Position numbers and translations under genes: made by a program. A stretch of 64,000 nucleotides of DNA, taken from assembly GCA_030435675.1 (NCBI GenBank), contig CM059624.1, positions 2,132,769-2,196,768 of the forward strand, in the 5' to 3' direction. The notes under the pieces are model-generated. The model was not told the origin of the DNA. It saw only the letters and a program-made list of their open reading frames with translations, and did no database searches. The stretch is from Steinernema hermaphroditum. Taxonomy: Eukaryota; Nematoda; Chromadorea; Rhabditida; Steinernematidae. Every line of letters begins with the position of its first letter. The stretch's first letter is position 1. Positions 12,801 through 22,249 of this stretch are shown in pieces.

Positions 12801-15188
12801 ATAAAGCGGAATAAAACTACGGTATAATAACGTAGGACGTTCTAAATAAGCGCTTCCTAAAATGCCGTAGAGGTCACTATCGACTGACCTAATTTAAGAA
12901 TAGGAACATAAAAATCCAAGTGCACATCAACAAGACTACAGTAGAAGAAGAGGCACCTAACAATACGCCCATTGAAGATCAAATATTCGCCTTGAAGATA
13001 ACCCCTTGGGTATTTTTAACATCGAAGGGCGTTAAGCGGCCGCCGATAACAAATTGATGCTCCCGAAATCGATGCAAAAAATCCGTCTCAAAGTGCATTT
13101 CGGCCGCCCTCTCCGATCAACTACGGTCAGCGGCGCGAACACACGGCGCATGATTGGCTGAGACGACGTGTCATCCAGGGCGCCCTCTCTAGCCTCTCCG
13201 CCGCGGAGGCGCTATTTCGCTTCCACCCACCCGAATCTTTTTTTGAGGCCCGGCCGTTCGCCGACAAACAAATATTTGCAAACTGGCAGCGCCGCCGTCA
13301 CCAGCCTAGCTACCAGCACTCCTATTGATACAGTCGGTTTAAAGTGGGAGACGTATGGCGGTGGTGGAGTGTGTGGGGGATGGCGGGGAGGTGTCAATAG
13401 GCTAATTGCATACGTAAACAGAGGGTAAACATTGTGGAGGAAATGACAGTTGGGAGATGAGTGGTGATAAAGAGAAGATAATTCAAACGTTGGGGTAAGT
13501 AGAATGGAGTTTTCCTAAGAAATACCAAGAAGAAAGGGCAAGGAAACAAAATAGAAAAGTTATGCGTCTGAGGGGAATCGAACCCCTGTCGATTGCTTGG
13601 AAGGCAACCATGCTGACCATTACACCACAGACGCGTCGGCTACCGCACACTCGGTAACTTATTTGCCTTTGTCTAACTCGTTATCTCATGGGCTGGGAAA
13701 TACTTTGCTGATCCAAAAATTTTTCGCCTGCTTTTTCGCTTTCGACCGTTTACAATTTACCAAACGAAAACGTTTAAAATGAAAAAGTTTCTGGAGGTAC
13801 GGGGGTTTGAACCCCGGACTTCTCGCATGCAAAGCGAGCGCTCTACCACTGAGCTACACCCCCTCGTACAGCAATAGCTCCATGGAAGTATAAGTGGCAC
13901 CTCATCAAAGTGACTCACCCGTCCATATTGGTTCTCTCCGATCACCACGTACTCTCCGGAGTCATCCACCGACACCATCGATATCTTCAGCACCGCCATC
14001 GATCCTCTGTAGTTCATCTGAATCCGTGGCTGTCCAGCCGGATTCAGTTGCACTCCGTTCTTTAACCAAACGATCTGAGGCTTCGGATTTCCGACGACGT
14101 TACACTGGAGTATAGCGTCGGTGCCCTCGGTGAGTCGAAGTCCTCGCAGTTCGGAGCGAAGCAGCGGAGCGGCTCCCCGCTGGAAGCTGCCGTTGGAAAA
14201 GAGCTCGGGTTCCGTTTCGCTTTCGCTGACTCCCCAGGCGGTGTCCGAGTCGGAGTTGACGCCGGACATCATGCGCTGAGGAATAGACGACCGTGGTGGC
14301 GGTTGGGGTTGCGGATGGCCACGCTGCTGAGAAGCCAGGAGCTTCTGTTTTCGGTCCCTGGTGATCTGCGCCTGCTCTTCCGAGAACCATCGGTCAAATT
14401 GGTCCTTTGGAAGAAGCTGAAGGATTGAGGTGAATGGTGGTGGTCAGGTTGATGTGGGCCTACCCGAGCCGAGGAGGTCGCTTCACCGTTGTTGTTTTTT
14501 GCCCGTATATTGTACTCTCCTTCGTCTTCGGCGAACATTTGGGGGATCGTCAAGGCACAGATTCCCGTTTGTGGGTCATATTCTTTTTTGACCCTGAAAT
14601 GAAGTTTATTATAGGAATCAAGATTGACCAAAGATCCTGCATCTCTCTTGCTAGCTATGATGTTCACCTACCGATAGACATCCAGTGGCTTTCCATTCTT
14701 GAACCACTCGATCTGCGGCACTGGCTGTCCAACAACCCTCGCTTCGAAGACCACCAGCGCTCCCGGCTTCAGAGGCTGGTGCTGCAGGTTCTTCAAGAAC
14801 ATAGGCGCCGACGGTCCGACGGGAGTTTGAGGCGGAGCAGGCGAGTTGGCGATGCTCTGTGCTCCGGGCAACGGAGTAGGCGCCGGAGCCACGATGAGCA
14901 TACAGGTCGACTGCTTGATCCCCGCAGCATTCATCGCCTGAATCGTGAAGCGGCCATTGTCGGCGCCTTGCACGTTCTTGATGACAAGGCAGTGGCGTTT
15001 TCCATTTTCCGTCAGCTGGACGGTCACGTTCAGTCAAATAGGGTCGTTTAGTGGATTACCTCGTAGTCAGGACAAAGTGTGACGTCATGTCCGTCCTTGA
15101 GCCACTTGACTGCGGGTGCCGGATGTCCATCGACCTGGCAGTCGAGAATCACATTCTGTCCGACGATAACCCGTCTGTCTTGGAGGGG
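874..15188 (-). CDS. ketn-1: kettin-like giant Ig-repeat protein (left block, 3' end outside window)
   Basis: This is a muscle Z-disc/I-band protein that binds actin through Ig domains and linkers (known for kettin/Sallimus). Exons in coding order: 15060-15188, 14672-15015, 14464-14593, 13919-14416, 7073-7266, 6918-7020, 6268-6868, 4168-5085, 3979-4122, 2861-2994, 2677-2811, 2225-2631, 1063-1859, 874-1017. All have GT/AG borders and matching phases. They encode about 11 Ig domains with the usual DSGTY/DAGTY and Cys-Trp core. The order follows Drosophila Sallimus from its first Ig: a short charged linker (FDRWFSEEQ), then Ig domains, then kettin repeats such as [17 protein letters not shown]. 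The linkers carry the kettin motif QHEESLxxI or QHPEGLERI. The exon at 874 ends in phase 1 and the gene continues left. The first exon listed has a phase-0 acceptor, so at least one exon lies upstream. Introns host tRNAs and the RF-peptide gene at 3586. Confidence 0.9.
1988..2059 (-). tRNA. tRNA-Gly(UCC)
   Basis: Complete cloverleaf with anticodon loop CTTCCAA and an intact acceptor GCGTCTG/CAGACGC. It differs from the other copies by one base in the D-arm side (GCGTGG for GCATGG). It lies in the kettin intron between exons 2225-2631 and 1063-1859. Confidence 0.95.
3065..3136 (-). tRNA. tRNA-Pro(AGG), left member of divergent pair
   Basis: Anticodon loop TTAGGGT (AGG), acceptor GGCTGAG/CTCAGCC, discriminator C as in nematode tRNA-Pro. 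The T-loop reads ATCAATC, so the nearly invariant T54 is replaced by A, which also departs from the B-box consensus. Its 5' end faces the copy at 3241 across a 104-bp spacer. Confidence 0.88.
3241..3312 (+). tRNA. tRNA-Pro(AGG), right member of divergent pair
   Basis: Same as the copy at 3065 except that the acceptor 5' strand is GGTTGAG, giving a U3:G70 wobble. The T-loop again begins with A (ATCAATC). It lies 85 bp before the conserved upstream element of the RF-peptide gene. Confidence 0.88.
3397..3480 (+). promoter_or_regulatory. conserved upstream element of RF-peptide genes, copy 1
   Basis: About 85 bp are conserved with 22685-22768 and 42407-42490 (both on the minus strand). Shared blocks in order: CCATAAAACG, TTTCGGCTCCCACACCTG, CTAATCATAGAT, CAAA(A/G)CACATTAT, and a final CATTTTCGTC. 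The start codon follows about 105 bp downstream. The CACACCTG (E-box-like) and TAATCATAGA (homeodomain-like) cores are conserved, which suggests shared transcription control. The factors are not identified. Confidence 0.7.
3527..3534 (+). promoter_or_regulatory. TATA box of RF-peptide gene 1
   Basis: TATATAAG lies 59 bp before the ATG at 3586, inside the block GGAACTGTATATAA that is shared exactly with the 22.6 kb paralogue. The spacing to the ATG is almost the same in all three paralogues that have exon 1. Confidence 0.75.
3586..3835 (+). CDS. secreted pre-propeptide ending in MVRFG (RFamide-like), 68 aa
   Basis: Exon 1 (3586-3612) encodes [10 protein letters not shown] 43-bp intron (3613-3655, GTAGGC...TTTAG) follows, then exon 2 (3656-3832, stop 3833-3835). 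Together they give a 17-18 residue signal peptide (MKTLFVVLL+ILGFVFVN) and a short hydrophilic pro-region. The C terminus [12 protein letters not shown] is followed directly by stop. A terminal Gly is the known donor of C-terminal amidation, and xxxRF-amide is the signature of nematode FMRFamide-like peptides, so a secreted amidated peptide is inferred. The basic residue before TAMVRFG is a possible cleavage site. It lies inside a kettin intron on the opposite strand. There is a single peptide copy, unlike many flp precursors. Paralogues are at 22250, 41760 and 42041. I found no match to a named flp gene. Confidence 0.82.
3877..3882 (+). terminator. poly(A) signal of RF-peptide gene 1
   Basis: AATAAA lies 42 bp after the stop codon, in a T-rich 3' region. 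This fits a very short transcript of about 330 bases. Confidence 0.55.
5086..6267. other. kettin intron, no gene; GAGTC-rich tract
   Basis: This intron has correct donor and acceptor. The part around 5450-5745 is enriched in GAGTC/GACTC words (GAGTCGG, GACTCGG, GAGTCC), resembling tracts at 19.7-20.2 and 40.4-40.6 kb. I see no coding sequence. Confidence 0.6.
6700..7240 (-). repeat. CAG/CAA trinucleotide-rich coding region (poly-Gln insert in kettin)
   Basis: Three kettin exons (6268-6868 first half, 6918-7020, 7073-7266) encode a low-complexity segment of roughly 190 residues dominated by Q, Y, P and H. Runs include QQQQQQQQ and PYQPQQHH. It joins the Ig domain ending KIEVYP to the next one, which starts PPQFQQQP. 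Many codons are CAG/CAA, so it is prone to length change. Confidence 0.85.
7267..9982. other. first part of a 6.65-kb kettin intron, no gene seen
   Basis: The phase-0 donor at 13918 and acceptor at 7267 join 'ENQYGR' to '[11 protein letters not shown]' in one Ig domain, so this stretch is intronic. A GC-richer part at about 9150-9710 has no ORF that looks conserved. It could be regulatory, but nothing specific can be shown. Confidence 0.6.
9983..10054 (-). tRNA. tRNA-Gly(UCC)
   Basis: Complete cloverleaf, acceptor GCGTCTG/CAGACGC, anticodon loop CTTCCAA, discriminator A. It is intronic in kettin and in the same transcriptional direction. Confidence 0.95.
10055..13562. other. second part of the 6.65-kb kettin intron, no gene seen
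   Basis: No ORF with nematode-like coding character. It contains an imperfect direct duplication (12557-12750) and a GC-rich patch at about 13030-13340. Confidence 0.55.
12557..12750. repeat. imperfect tandem duplication of about 95 bp
   Basis: The words GACCAATTCAAAGTGGCC and GACCAATTCAAAATGGCC are each followed about 50-85 bp later by AATTCTGAAAATTGACTAAATG or AATTCGGAAAATGGACTAAATG, which indicates two diverged copies in direct orientation. Confidence 0.55.
13563..13634 (-). tRNA. tRNA-Gly(UCC)
   Basis: Complete cloverleaf identical to the copy at 9983. It lies 157 bp from tRNA-Ala(UGC) on the same strand, inside the large kettin intron. Confidence 0.95.
13792..13863 (-). tRNA. tRNA-Ala(UGC)
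   Basis: Acceptor GGGGGTG/TACCTCC with the alanine identity pair G3:U70, anticodon loop TTTGCAT (UGC), T-loop TTCAAAC, discriminator A. It ends 55 bp before the kettin exon at 13919 on the same strand. Confidence 0.95.
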
Positions 15189-18100
15189 CTAAATGGATAT
15201 GATTAGCACCAAGCAGAGATGTAAGTGTTGTGATAGTTGGCTTAGCTTTGCCTCGTTTTTCTGGAATTAGCACCTAGACCTAAGTGTGATGATTCGTTTT
15301 CTAGTTTCTGCTAACTTTTGCTAGCCTCGTTTTTCTGGAAAACGAAACTGTTAACAACTAATGTACTTTCGCCGCAAATCGTGGATTGTCGTCACAGAAA
15401 TAAAATTTTATGTTCACTATCGCACATTATTGTGCTTCTGCAAAACGCTGCACTTTGCAGAGCGTTTTCTCATCAGTACCATGAAAAAGCATATGATATC
15501 ATAGACGAGTACCGATCTGGGCACGGCTATAATGTAGGGTTCACAAGCTCGCCGTAGCCGTTTTCGGTCCCAAAACGATAGAGCTTACGATACTTACGAT
15601 TCCCACTTAAATAACAGTGTCTCTTATTTCTCTTACACTTAATTATGTTCCTTAGTGTTTCTCTCACGAATACCATAAGTATGGCTACAAACTCGCACCA
15701 TGAAGCTTATAAACGAACATAAATCTTCAATAGTCAATGCAATTTAAAGGGAATCAGGGTTATCGCCTTGTGACAAAAACGGCAATGGTGATGGCGAGCC
15801 TTTGTACCCTATACAACAGGTATGTATCGAATAATGAACATCGAATACGAAGCTTGTACTTGAAGAGGTCATAAAGACCTGTATGCAAATGTTTTCTATT
15901 TTCTTTCGATTTGCTTTCCTTGAAAACATTTCTCCCAGAAGGTGCAACTTGGATTCGCTCGTTGACCGGAACTGATCCGAATCCAGGTCATTGAAATATG
16001 CTTCCATAAAACCCGATTTACAACTCCAAAAATGTATCGGATTCCATGAAAAACATATTTGAGATATTTGCGTATAGGATGACGTTTACACATTGCCTAA
16101 CTGTGAGCACTTATTCCCTTATTCTACGAACGTTCTAAGACGGAAATCTCTCTCAAGCGAGTCTTGGACGATGTTCAACTTACTCGCAGAAAAATAGGAG
16201 CTCGCTGATTTTCGGCACGTTCTCCGAGAGGCGTCTTGAAAGGCATCCTGATTTCTCTATTCGTTCGTCCTCATTCGCTGCCTAAAACCTTAACAACAAT
16301 CACACTGTAACACGTTATAATAGTCAAAGGGAACACCGAATTACACGACAAATTACTCGGCGTAGTAAACAGCGGCCAAGTCGCTCACTGTTTCTTCGCC
16401 AACGCGCTTTCGGCTTTCGAGTGGCGGCGCGCGCTCCTCTCTTGAGTGCTACTGCTGCTGACAGATCTCCGCGAGATCCGATCGAAGGCCCGCGGCTGCG
16501 CGACCTGGCGACTGTATGCGGACTGGAGATCTGGCCCTGGCTGGTGACAGCCGCTCGCACAACCGACGCGCAGAACGCAAGCGGGTGATGTTTTTTAATG
16601 TTCGAGAGGAACGGGATTAGTGGATATTCAAGAGACCAAATAACGCAGAACATGAGATGATACAGTAATTAATTGAACAAAAAACGCAACATTTCAGTTC
16701 GATTTAACCAAAAAGGCTCAAGGAAGAACCGATGGATGAAAACCAAACATGGCGATTGTTCCATCGGTGGAACTTTCCTACTGTACCAAGCAGTGATCAG
16801 GACGCAAGCGAAAAACGGTATATGGGAAACGTCGAAACGTCTCTTCGTATGGCCTTCAAAACACCCTACATTTATATCGATCCAGTTTTTTGTGTCCTCT
16901 CAACGACACAAAATGCCAATGCCATTTTTTTTCTCAATTTCGTTGCAAAATATCATTGAACTATGGCAACTGTTGATCTAGTCGGGTTGTACCAATGCTC
17001 TGATTTATGAACCAGGTGCACAGATCTGGATAACTGGGCATTTCTTGGTTCCATTTGCATACAACAGATCTTCAAATTCAAGAAAAGACACGTGTTCAAA
17101 AAGGGTAAAGAACGTAGGACTTTTCCATTTCAATCTTGGACGAGCCAACATTGTACTATTGCCCAGTGTACTATAGCTTTATAATGTGTTCACGTTGCTT
17201 TATGAGATAAATAGGGTAGTGTACTTGAATGAATTCCACATAAGCTATGGCGAATTCTTCAGAAAATAGTGTATACATGATGGAATTTGAGTATGTGGTC
17301 ATCGCTGATCTATCGATGATCTATAAGATCTATAAGCTCTAATATACTCAGAAATTCTAGAAAATTGTGGATTCCGCTTGTTCAATCACCGGATCATATT
17401 AAAACTTTGGTTTCGATAAGTGGCTATGAAGACAAGGTGGCTGTGATTTTGATAGGTTGATCAGCAGGAGGAATTCACATTGTTCGAATAGTGAAATGGA
17501 AGAACTTATAATAGAAGCGCATTATTTTTCGATGTGGTTGGTGGACTGGCAAAACGCTGGAACGAAAAATGCACTCCATTGAGTGCCGCATTTTAGAAGA
17601 TTGCCTGTAACCCTTATGATTTTATACCATCTAATTACGGCACATTTTCCAATGGAACACTCAAAAATGCGTTTTATGACCCAAATTCGCCCTGTACACA
17701 ATTTTGACATGTAAAAGGATTACCACTTTCAGCTTGGACAAAAATAAACATTTCTACAGATAAACATCTATAAATACAACCGTCAGCTCAAAGTAAAATA
17801 ATAGGCGACAACAGAACGTGTGCAAGCGAGTAGCACCCGAGGAACGAGCCCGTTAGCAGGAGGGCTAAGAGACGATCGATCGTGCAAGCCGAAACAGATC
17901 CGTTGAGGACGACGCCGGGAGCGCATTACACATCACCCGAACACAACCAATCAATCACACAGTATTCTACTTGGACCGATGTTTTCGCTCAAACTTTTGT
18001 ATTGGATACTGTATGCACTTTCTGAGTTCAATTATCGATTTAATTGGCCTCGACTCCAAGGTCTAAGCGGTGCATCAAAGACAAACACTGCATTGAGCTC

Positions 18101-18486
18101 AAACGGGAGCTCAAATATCGATTGGATAAACTTTGACTTTGCGCGCGGTGCAATGAGAGATAATGAGTTTCAAGAGGTTGCGGCCTTTGTGCAAGCCGGT
18201 GGCTCGGGTCGCGGCGATCGGGGAGAAATTCAAGAAGATGGGGAGAGGGAGAGGATGGGGAAGGTGAGCGGCGGTCGGAGATGTGGGGAGAGGGAGAGGT
18301 GCAAGAGGTGTTGGGCGACGTCTGTGACGAAGGCTTTGAATTACACAAAGGCGAAAAAGAACAAAAAAACAAGTGTTAAGTGGTGTAACTTGAAAATTTT
18401 TGAAACACGACTATGTGGCTATTATTATTCAATAAGTCGTAGGTGTGTGTTATGAAGTATTTGAATATAAAAATGGGGAAAACAGT
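15189..18486. other. no gene recognised; left end of the 32-kb inter-block interval
   Basis: The acceptor just above 15188 (TTTAG) shows that another kettin exon or 5' end lies to the right, but none is recognisable here. GC-rich patches at 16380-16600 and 17810-18330 could be promoter regions for a shorter kettin transcript. That is inference only. Confidence 0.5.
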
Positions 18487-18558
18487 TGGAGGTACGGGGG
18501 TTTGAACCCCGGACTTCTCACATGCGAAGCGAGCGCTCTACCACTGAGCTATACCCCC
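18487..18558 (-). tRNA. tRNA-Ala(CGC)
   Basis: Acceptor GGGGGTA/TACCTCC with G3:U70, anticodon loop TTCGCAT (CGC), anticodon stem CTCGC/GTGAG with one G:U, T-loop TTCAAAC, discriminator A. With the AGC and UGC copies, all three alanine isoacceptors occur in this window. Confidence 0.95.
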
Positions 18559-18809
18559 GACAATTAAGATGGTATTCACATTGCATATGTGGAGTCTACA
18601 GTTCGTAGCATCGCAAATGCTGCTCACTGAAAATCAAGCCATAATTTTAAGCGCCACTGCTGCACTGATAGTGTCCTGGAGCTGTTCTCTGAAGTTGTTC
18701 TGAGGACTCAAGTGTACTTTACGCCGCTAGCAACATCATAAAGTGACTGAAGTAGAAGTATGGAATATTTATTACCATAGAATAAGGGAAATAAAACATA
18801 GAACAACAG

Positions 18810-19487
18810 TTAACTCAAATCATCCGGGTTACTGTAATCGGAATAAGGATAGGGAGTAGGCTGGCTGGAGGAAGTTGGGTTGCTTGGACCGAAAGACGGC
18901 TGGCTCGAGGCGCCTGGGTTACTGTAATCGGGATAGGGATAGGGGGAGGGCTGGCTCGAGTCGCCTGGGTTACTGTAATCGGGATATGGATAGGGAGTAG
19001 GCTGGCTGGAAGAAGTTGGATTACTGTAAGGGGAGGACTGGCTCGAGTCTTCTGGATTATGGTGGTTGCGATGGGGATGACTGTGATGGTGACCGTAGCG
19101 GCGATTTGCTTCTTCGCCAAGACGGCGGGCAAGATTCTGCAATTGCGCAAGTCCTTCTTGAAGTTCAGGCACGTCGTTGTAGATATCTCGTAATTCCTCA
19201 AAAATGCTAGGCCTCTGGGTGTCATTCGGTCGTGGATGCGCACTGGGACGACTTTGATGGTTGGTATTTTGAGGAGTGCGTGGAGGATTTCGATTTTGCT
19301 GACTTGAACCAGTTGAATTGGCTTGATTTCCCTGCTGAACTGGAATCATGCGACGTCTAGCGTCCTCTGCATTAGCCTCCGTCGCGCTAGGAGCAGTGCA
19401 GGCAACGTATGTGAAGAATGCGCAGATCATCATGGTGAAAAAGCCTAGTAAACTGAGTACAATCACTACAGGCGTAGACATGCCCAT
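18810..19487 (-). CDS. small single-span membrane protein with YPYPDYSNPG repeats, 225 aa
   Basis: Single-exon ORF. Residues about 6-30 form one hydrophobic span near the N terminus (VVIVLSLLGFFTMMICAFF). Next comes a hydrophilic N/Q/P-rich part and a short helical segment with ELRDIYNDVPELQEGL. A His-rich patch (HHHSHPHRNHH) follows, then a C-terminal repeat region built from SSQPTPYPYPDYSNPG-like units of 17 residues. The family is not recognised. The neighbour at 21046 has the same layout and also an ELRDI coiled segment, so the two are probably paralogues. The many Tyr-Pro units could bind WW- or SH3-type partners, but that is speculation. Confidence 0.72.
   Translation of the reverse strand: MGMSTPVVIVLSLLGFFTMMICAFFTYVACTAPSATEANAEDARRRMIPVQQGNQANSTGSSQQNRNPPRTPQNTNHQSRPSAHPRPNDTQRPSIFEELRDIYNDVPELQEGLAQLQNLARRLGEEANRRYGHHHSHPHRNHHNPEDSSQSSPYSNPTSSSQPTPYPYPDYSNPGDSSQPSPYPYPDYSNPGASSQPSFGPSNPTSSSQPTPYPYSDYSNPDDLS
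18826..19035 (-). repeat. 51-bp coding minisatellite
   Basis: Direct repeats starting GGGTTACTGTAATCGG on the + strand at 18826, 18916 and 18967 encode the Tyr/Pro/Ser repeats of the 18810 gene. The last two are exactly 51 bp apart (17 codons), so copy-number change keeps the frame. Confidence 0.8.
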
Positions 19488-19682
19488 GACCGATAATGAG
19501 AAAATGGTGGTTATGCTGTAGGAAAATCCAGTTTATATTAGTTTTGAATAGCTGAAGTAATGCGAAAATCAGTCTTGATGCATCGCAAACGTTCTTCCGA
19601 TATAATGCAGCTGGTGCAGAGGAAATATACTGGACACCAATTAATGCACAAATGCAAATCTATTGATGGCGGTCATGCCAAA

Positions 19683-20170
19683 CACTCGAGTTTGAGTAGG
19701 AGACTTAGGAATGCCACTCCAACTGACGTGTTTACGAGTTACGAGTACGAGTTTAGAGCGACCGCTCGCCACCGCGACAAGAGTGAGACTCCTCCAACTG
19801 ACTTCAAGCCTAAATCCCGAATCCAAGTCCAGGACTCGACTCGACTCGGACTCGATATGATCATCTCTGCGGTTATCAACAAAAGGGCAGTTTGTGATCT
19901 TAAGCGATGAGGAGACGATAATGGCCTCGTCCGACGCACACCAACTGAAGGCGCGACGCTGGATTTTTGCCCTGTGGTTAGCTACTAGCTCTTCTGGCTG
20001 TTGGTTCCTTCGTGTTCTCCGCCGGATACAGAGACCGAGAAAAACCAGAGAGTAAGGTTGGTATTAGAGTCAGAAAACGCCGAGTCATCGAGTCGCGTCC
20101 AGTCCAGTTAGAGTCGCCTTGTTCGACTTGACCCGGCGACTCGACCAAGTCTGACTCGACTAATACACAT
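19683..20170. repeat. GAGTC/GACTC-rich tract
   Basis: Dense irregular GACTCG, GAGTCG, ACTCGA words in two sub-blocks (19683-19860 and 20060-20170). There is no coding frame on either strand. Similar tracts occur at 5450-5745 and 40390-40600, so it is a dispersed low-complexity or degenerate repeat. Confidence 0.5.
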
Positions 20171-20538
20171 CGCAGCTAGCACAGAAGCACGGGTTTGTCG
20201 ACAAATTAATGACAGATAAATCAAAATGTGTTCCCTGAAAGGCGATATAGTCAAGTAAAAGGGCAACCGGAAGCCCATTGTTGGAGGCTTTGGATGACAT
20301 ATGCATTCGTTCTTGCTGTATCAGGCTGCACATTTCATTCGACTGTGAAGAACGGAGGATGCCTCTAGATTCGAAACAAATTCAGGCCATCTACCAGGGA
20401 AGGTCCCCGAAGTGACACACCAAGTTGCTGAACATTAACATCCGTATGTACACCGACTCATGCCGTATATGACTAAATCCGAGGGATTGAATTTGTCAAC
20501 TGTGTGACTGTAACGAGAATCTCTTTTGGCTCTATTAG

Positions 20539-20874
20539 CGCCACGGGGGCACTCGCCATGGCGGCATGCGCCATGGTGGGAACCGCCACGGAGGCATGCG
20601 TCATGGCGGCATGCGCCATGGTGGCGTCCACGGAGGGCGCATCACGGGTGGAAACAACCACCTAAACCAAAACCTCTCCATCCCCGTGGTCGTCCACGTC
20701 TACGCCCCACCGCCCGCAACGCCCCGGAGACGCCAGAGAAAGAAGCCCAGCTCCGAAGAGGGCTCCGAAGAAAGCTCTGACGAGCTCGACGAAGAGCCTG
20801 ACGAGGAGCCCGAAGAGGAGCCCGAAGAGGAGCCCGAAGAGGAGTCCGAAGAGGAGTCCGAGGAAGATGATTAA
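20539..20874 (+). CDS. RHGGM-repeat protein with acidic EEPE tail (5' exon not found)
   Basis: An open frame starts at a good acceptor (CTATTAG, 20532-20538) and ends at 20874. It first encodes five-residue repeats (RHGGT, RHGGM, RHGGN, RHGGM, RHGGM, RHGGV). A linker containing LSIPVVVHVYAPPPATP and a basic RRRQRKK follows, then a Glu-rich tail of repeated EEPE and ESEE. An ATG at 20566 lies inside the repeats, so a 5' exon, possibly with a signal peptide, is expected but I could not find it. His/Gly repeats may bind metal and Glu repeats are often charge spacers. No function is assigned. Confidence 0.55.
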   Translation, partial: RHGGTRHGGMRHGGNRHGGMRHGGMRHGGVHGGRITGGNNHLNQNLSIPVVVHVYAPPPATPRRRQRKKPSSEEGSEESSDELDEEPDEEPEEEPEEEPEEESEEESEEDD

Positions 20875-21045
20875 TATTCTGTTGTTATTTATGTTATTGG
20901 TTATATGTTATTGATAAAATGCTTTTAGTAACTATTCCGACTTTTGGCCACTCAAAAATACTTTTGGCCACTGTTCGCTAATAGAGCCTCTCTTTTAAAG
21001 GAATTACTTTATTATCGGACAGAAAAAGAAGGAGCACAGGAAAAT

Positions 21046-21426
21046 CTAAACCTGATTAACGAAGTCATATGAAGGAGGTTGTTCGTCTTTAATAGATTGA
21101 CGATCGCTAGAATGACCTGCAGGGTTGTCGTGATGGCTGGAACTACTTTGGCTTTGCTGGTGGTTTAGACGGGACTGATGTGCGCCAGAGTCCGTGGTAC
21201 GGCGATTTCCGTAATTTTGGATTTCTGCGATGATATCTCGGAGCTCACGAATTTCACTGCGGAGGTCTTGATGCTCAGACGAACCGGCTTCATTTTCAGA
21301 GGTCGTGGAAAATCGTGGAGGAGCCTGTTTACCGGTTACGCACTCTTTCCACATGGAGTAGATCGCTAACCACGGGAGGAATACGCAAACTACAAACAAC
21401 CACGGGGAACATAGGACGAGGGCCAC
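21046..21426 (-). CDS. small single-span membrane protein with coiled segment and PPSY tail, 126 aa
   Basis: Single-exon ORF. There is a hydrophobic N-terminal span (residues about 5-27), then a polar loop and a predicted helix SEIRELRDIIAEIQN. An S/H/Q-rich stretch follows, and the C terminus ends DEQPPSYDFVNQV. PPSY matches the PPxY motif known to bind WW domains, for example of Nedd4-type ubiquitin ligases, so it could act as an adaptor. The family is not recognised. The layout and the ELRDI helix resemble the 18810 gene. Confidence 0.7.
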   Translation of the reverse strand: MALVLCSPWLFVVCVFLPWLAIYSMWKECVTGKQAPPRFSTTSENEAGSSEHQDLRSEIRELRDIIAEIQNYGNRRTTDSGAHQSRLNHQQSQSSSSHHDNPAGHSSDRQSIKDEQPPSYDFVNQV

Positions 21427-22249
21427 AATGTGTTGCTCGTCGATGATGACGCGACAGAGATATAGTTTTGTTACACAATGATGTCTGCTTTAATGGATAT
21501 GGGGACATGCTAAAATGGACACTTTGGCACCGCTTTTGAAAGGTGCGATGTATCTGGCGTCTTGCATCTCTTTTTTGGGAATGATTGGTCAGATTTGTGT
21601 GATCGTTGGCTACCGTACATTCATATTTGAGATATGAAAGGTTTTCATGAAAAACGAACATGTTACCCCCGGTTACCTATTAAGAAAAAAGCCGATTTGT
21701 AAGATGTGAAATTATCAAATATTCATCCTCTTTTCGAACCCACTGCAACCCTAGTCCTCGATGATCCAATGAAAGGTCGCCAAATGTGATGTACTTCGAG
21801 TGGTAAGAGCTATTAAGCTATATGATACAGTCTGATCAGAAAAGTTTCAAATCGAGAATCGATGTATCGAACTTCGGGAAAGCGATCCCAACGAGGTCGG
21901 ACTCGTTTTGAATTTCAAAAAGAGTCCAGACGCTCGGGGCGCTTCGGCATTGCATGTTAGGGCCACACGGCCATATATCTCATCGCGATTATGCGCTTAT
22001 TGCCCTTTTCAATGCTCTTTTTGTGAACTCATAAAAACACTGTATCGCTTCGTACTCAAATGTCATTTTCTGGCTTCAGAGCAGGATACGGTATCAGAGT
22101 CAGGAAGCAGTTAAAAAAAGAGGTGGATAAGCTTCTGAGAAAGTGCACTCGTGGACTACGGTTTATTTACACTTTTAAATGTGAAAAGTTAATTCATTAG
22201 CTGCTCGGAAAAGGAACAGTAACCACTTTAAAACATTCTCATACGGTAT

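Noticed and set aside
13168..13428. 86-codon ORF in a GC-rich patch
   Set aside because: Overlapped by equally long frames on the other strand; composition effect in a kettin intron.
16324..16653. 109-codon minus-strand ORF
   Set aside because: Arg/Ala-rich reading of a GC-rich patch with no splice sites or Ig pattern; not a missing kettin exon.
17979..18455. 158-codon plus-strand ORF
   Set aside because: Low-complexity G/E/R-rich text overlapping an opposite-strand S/P-rich frame; no coding support.
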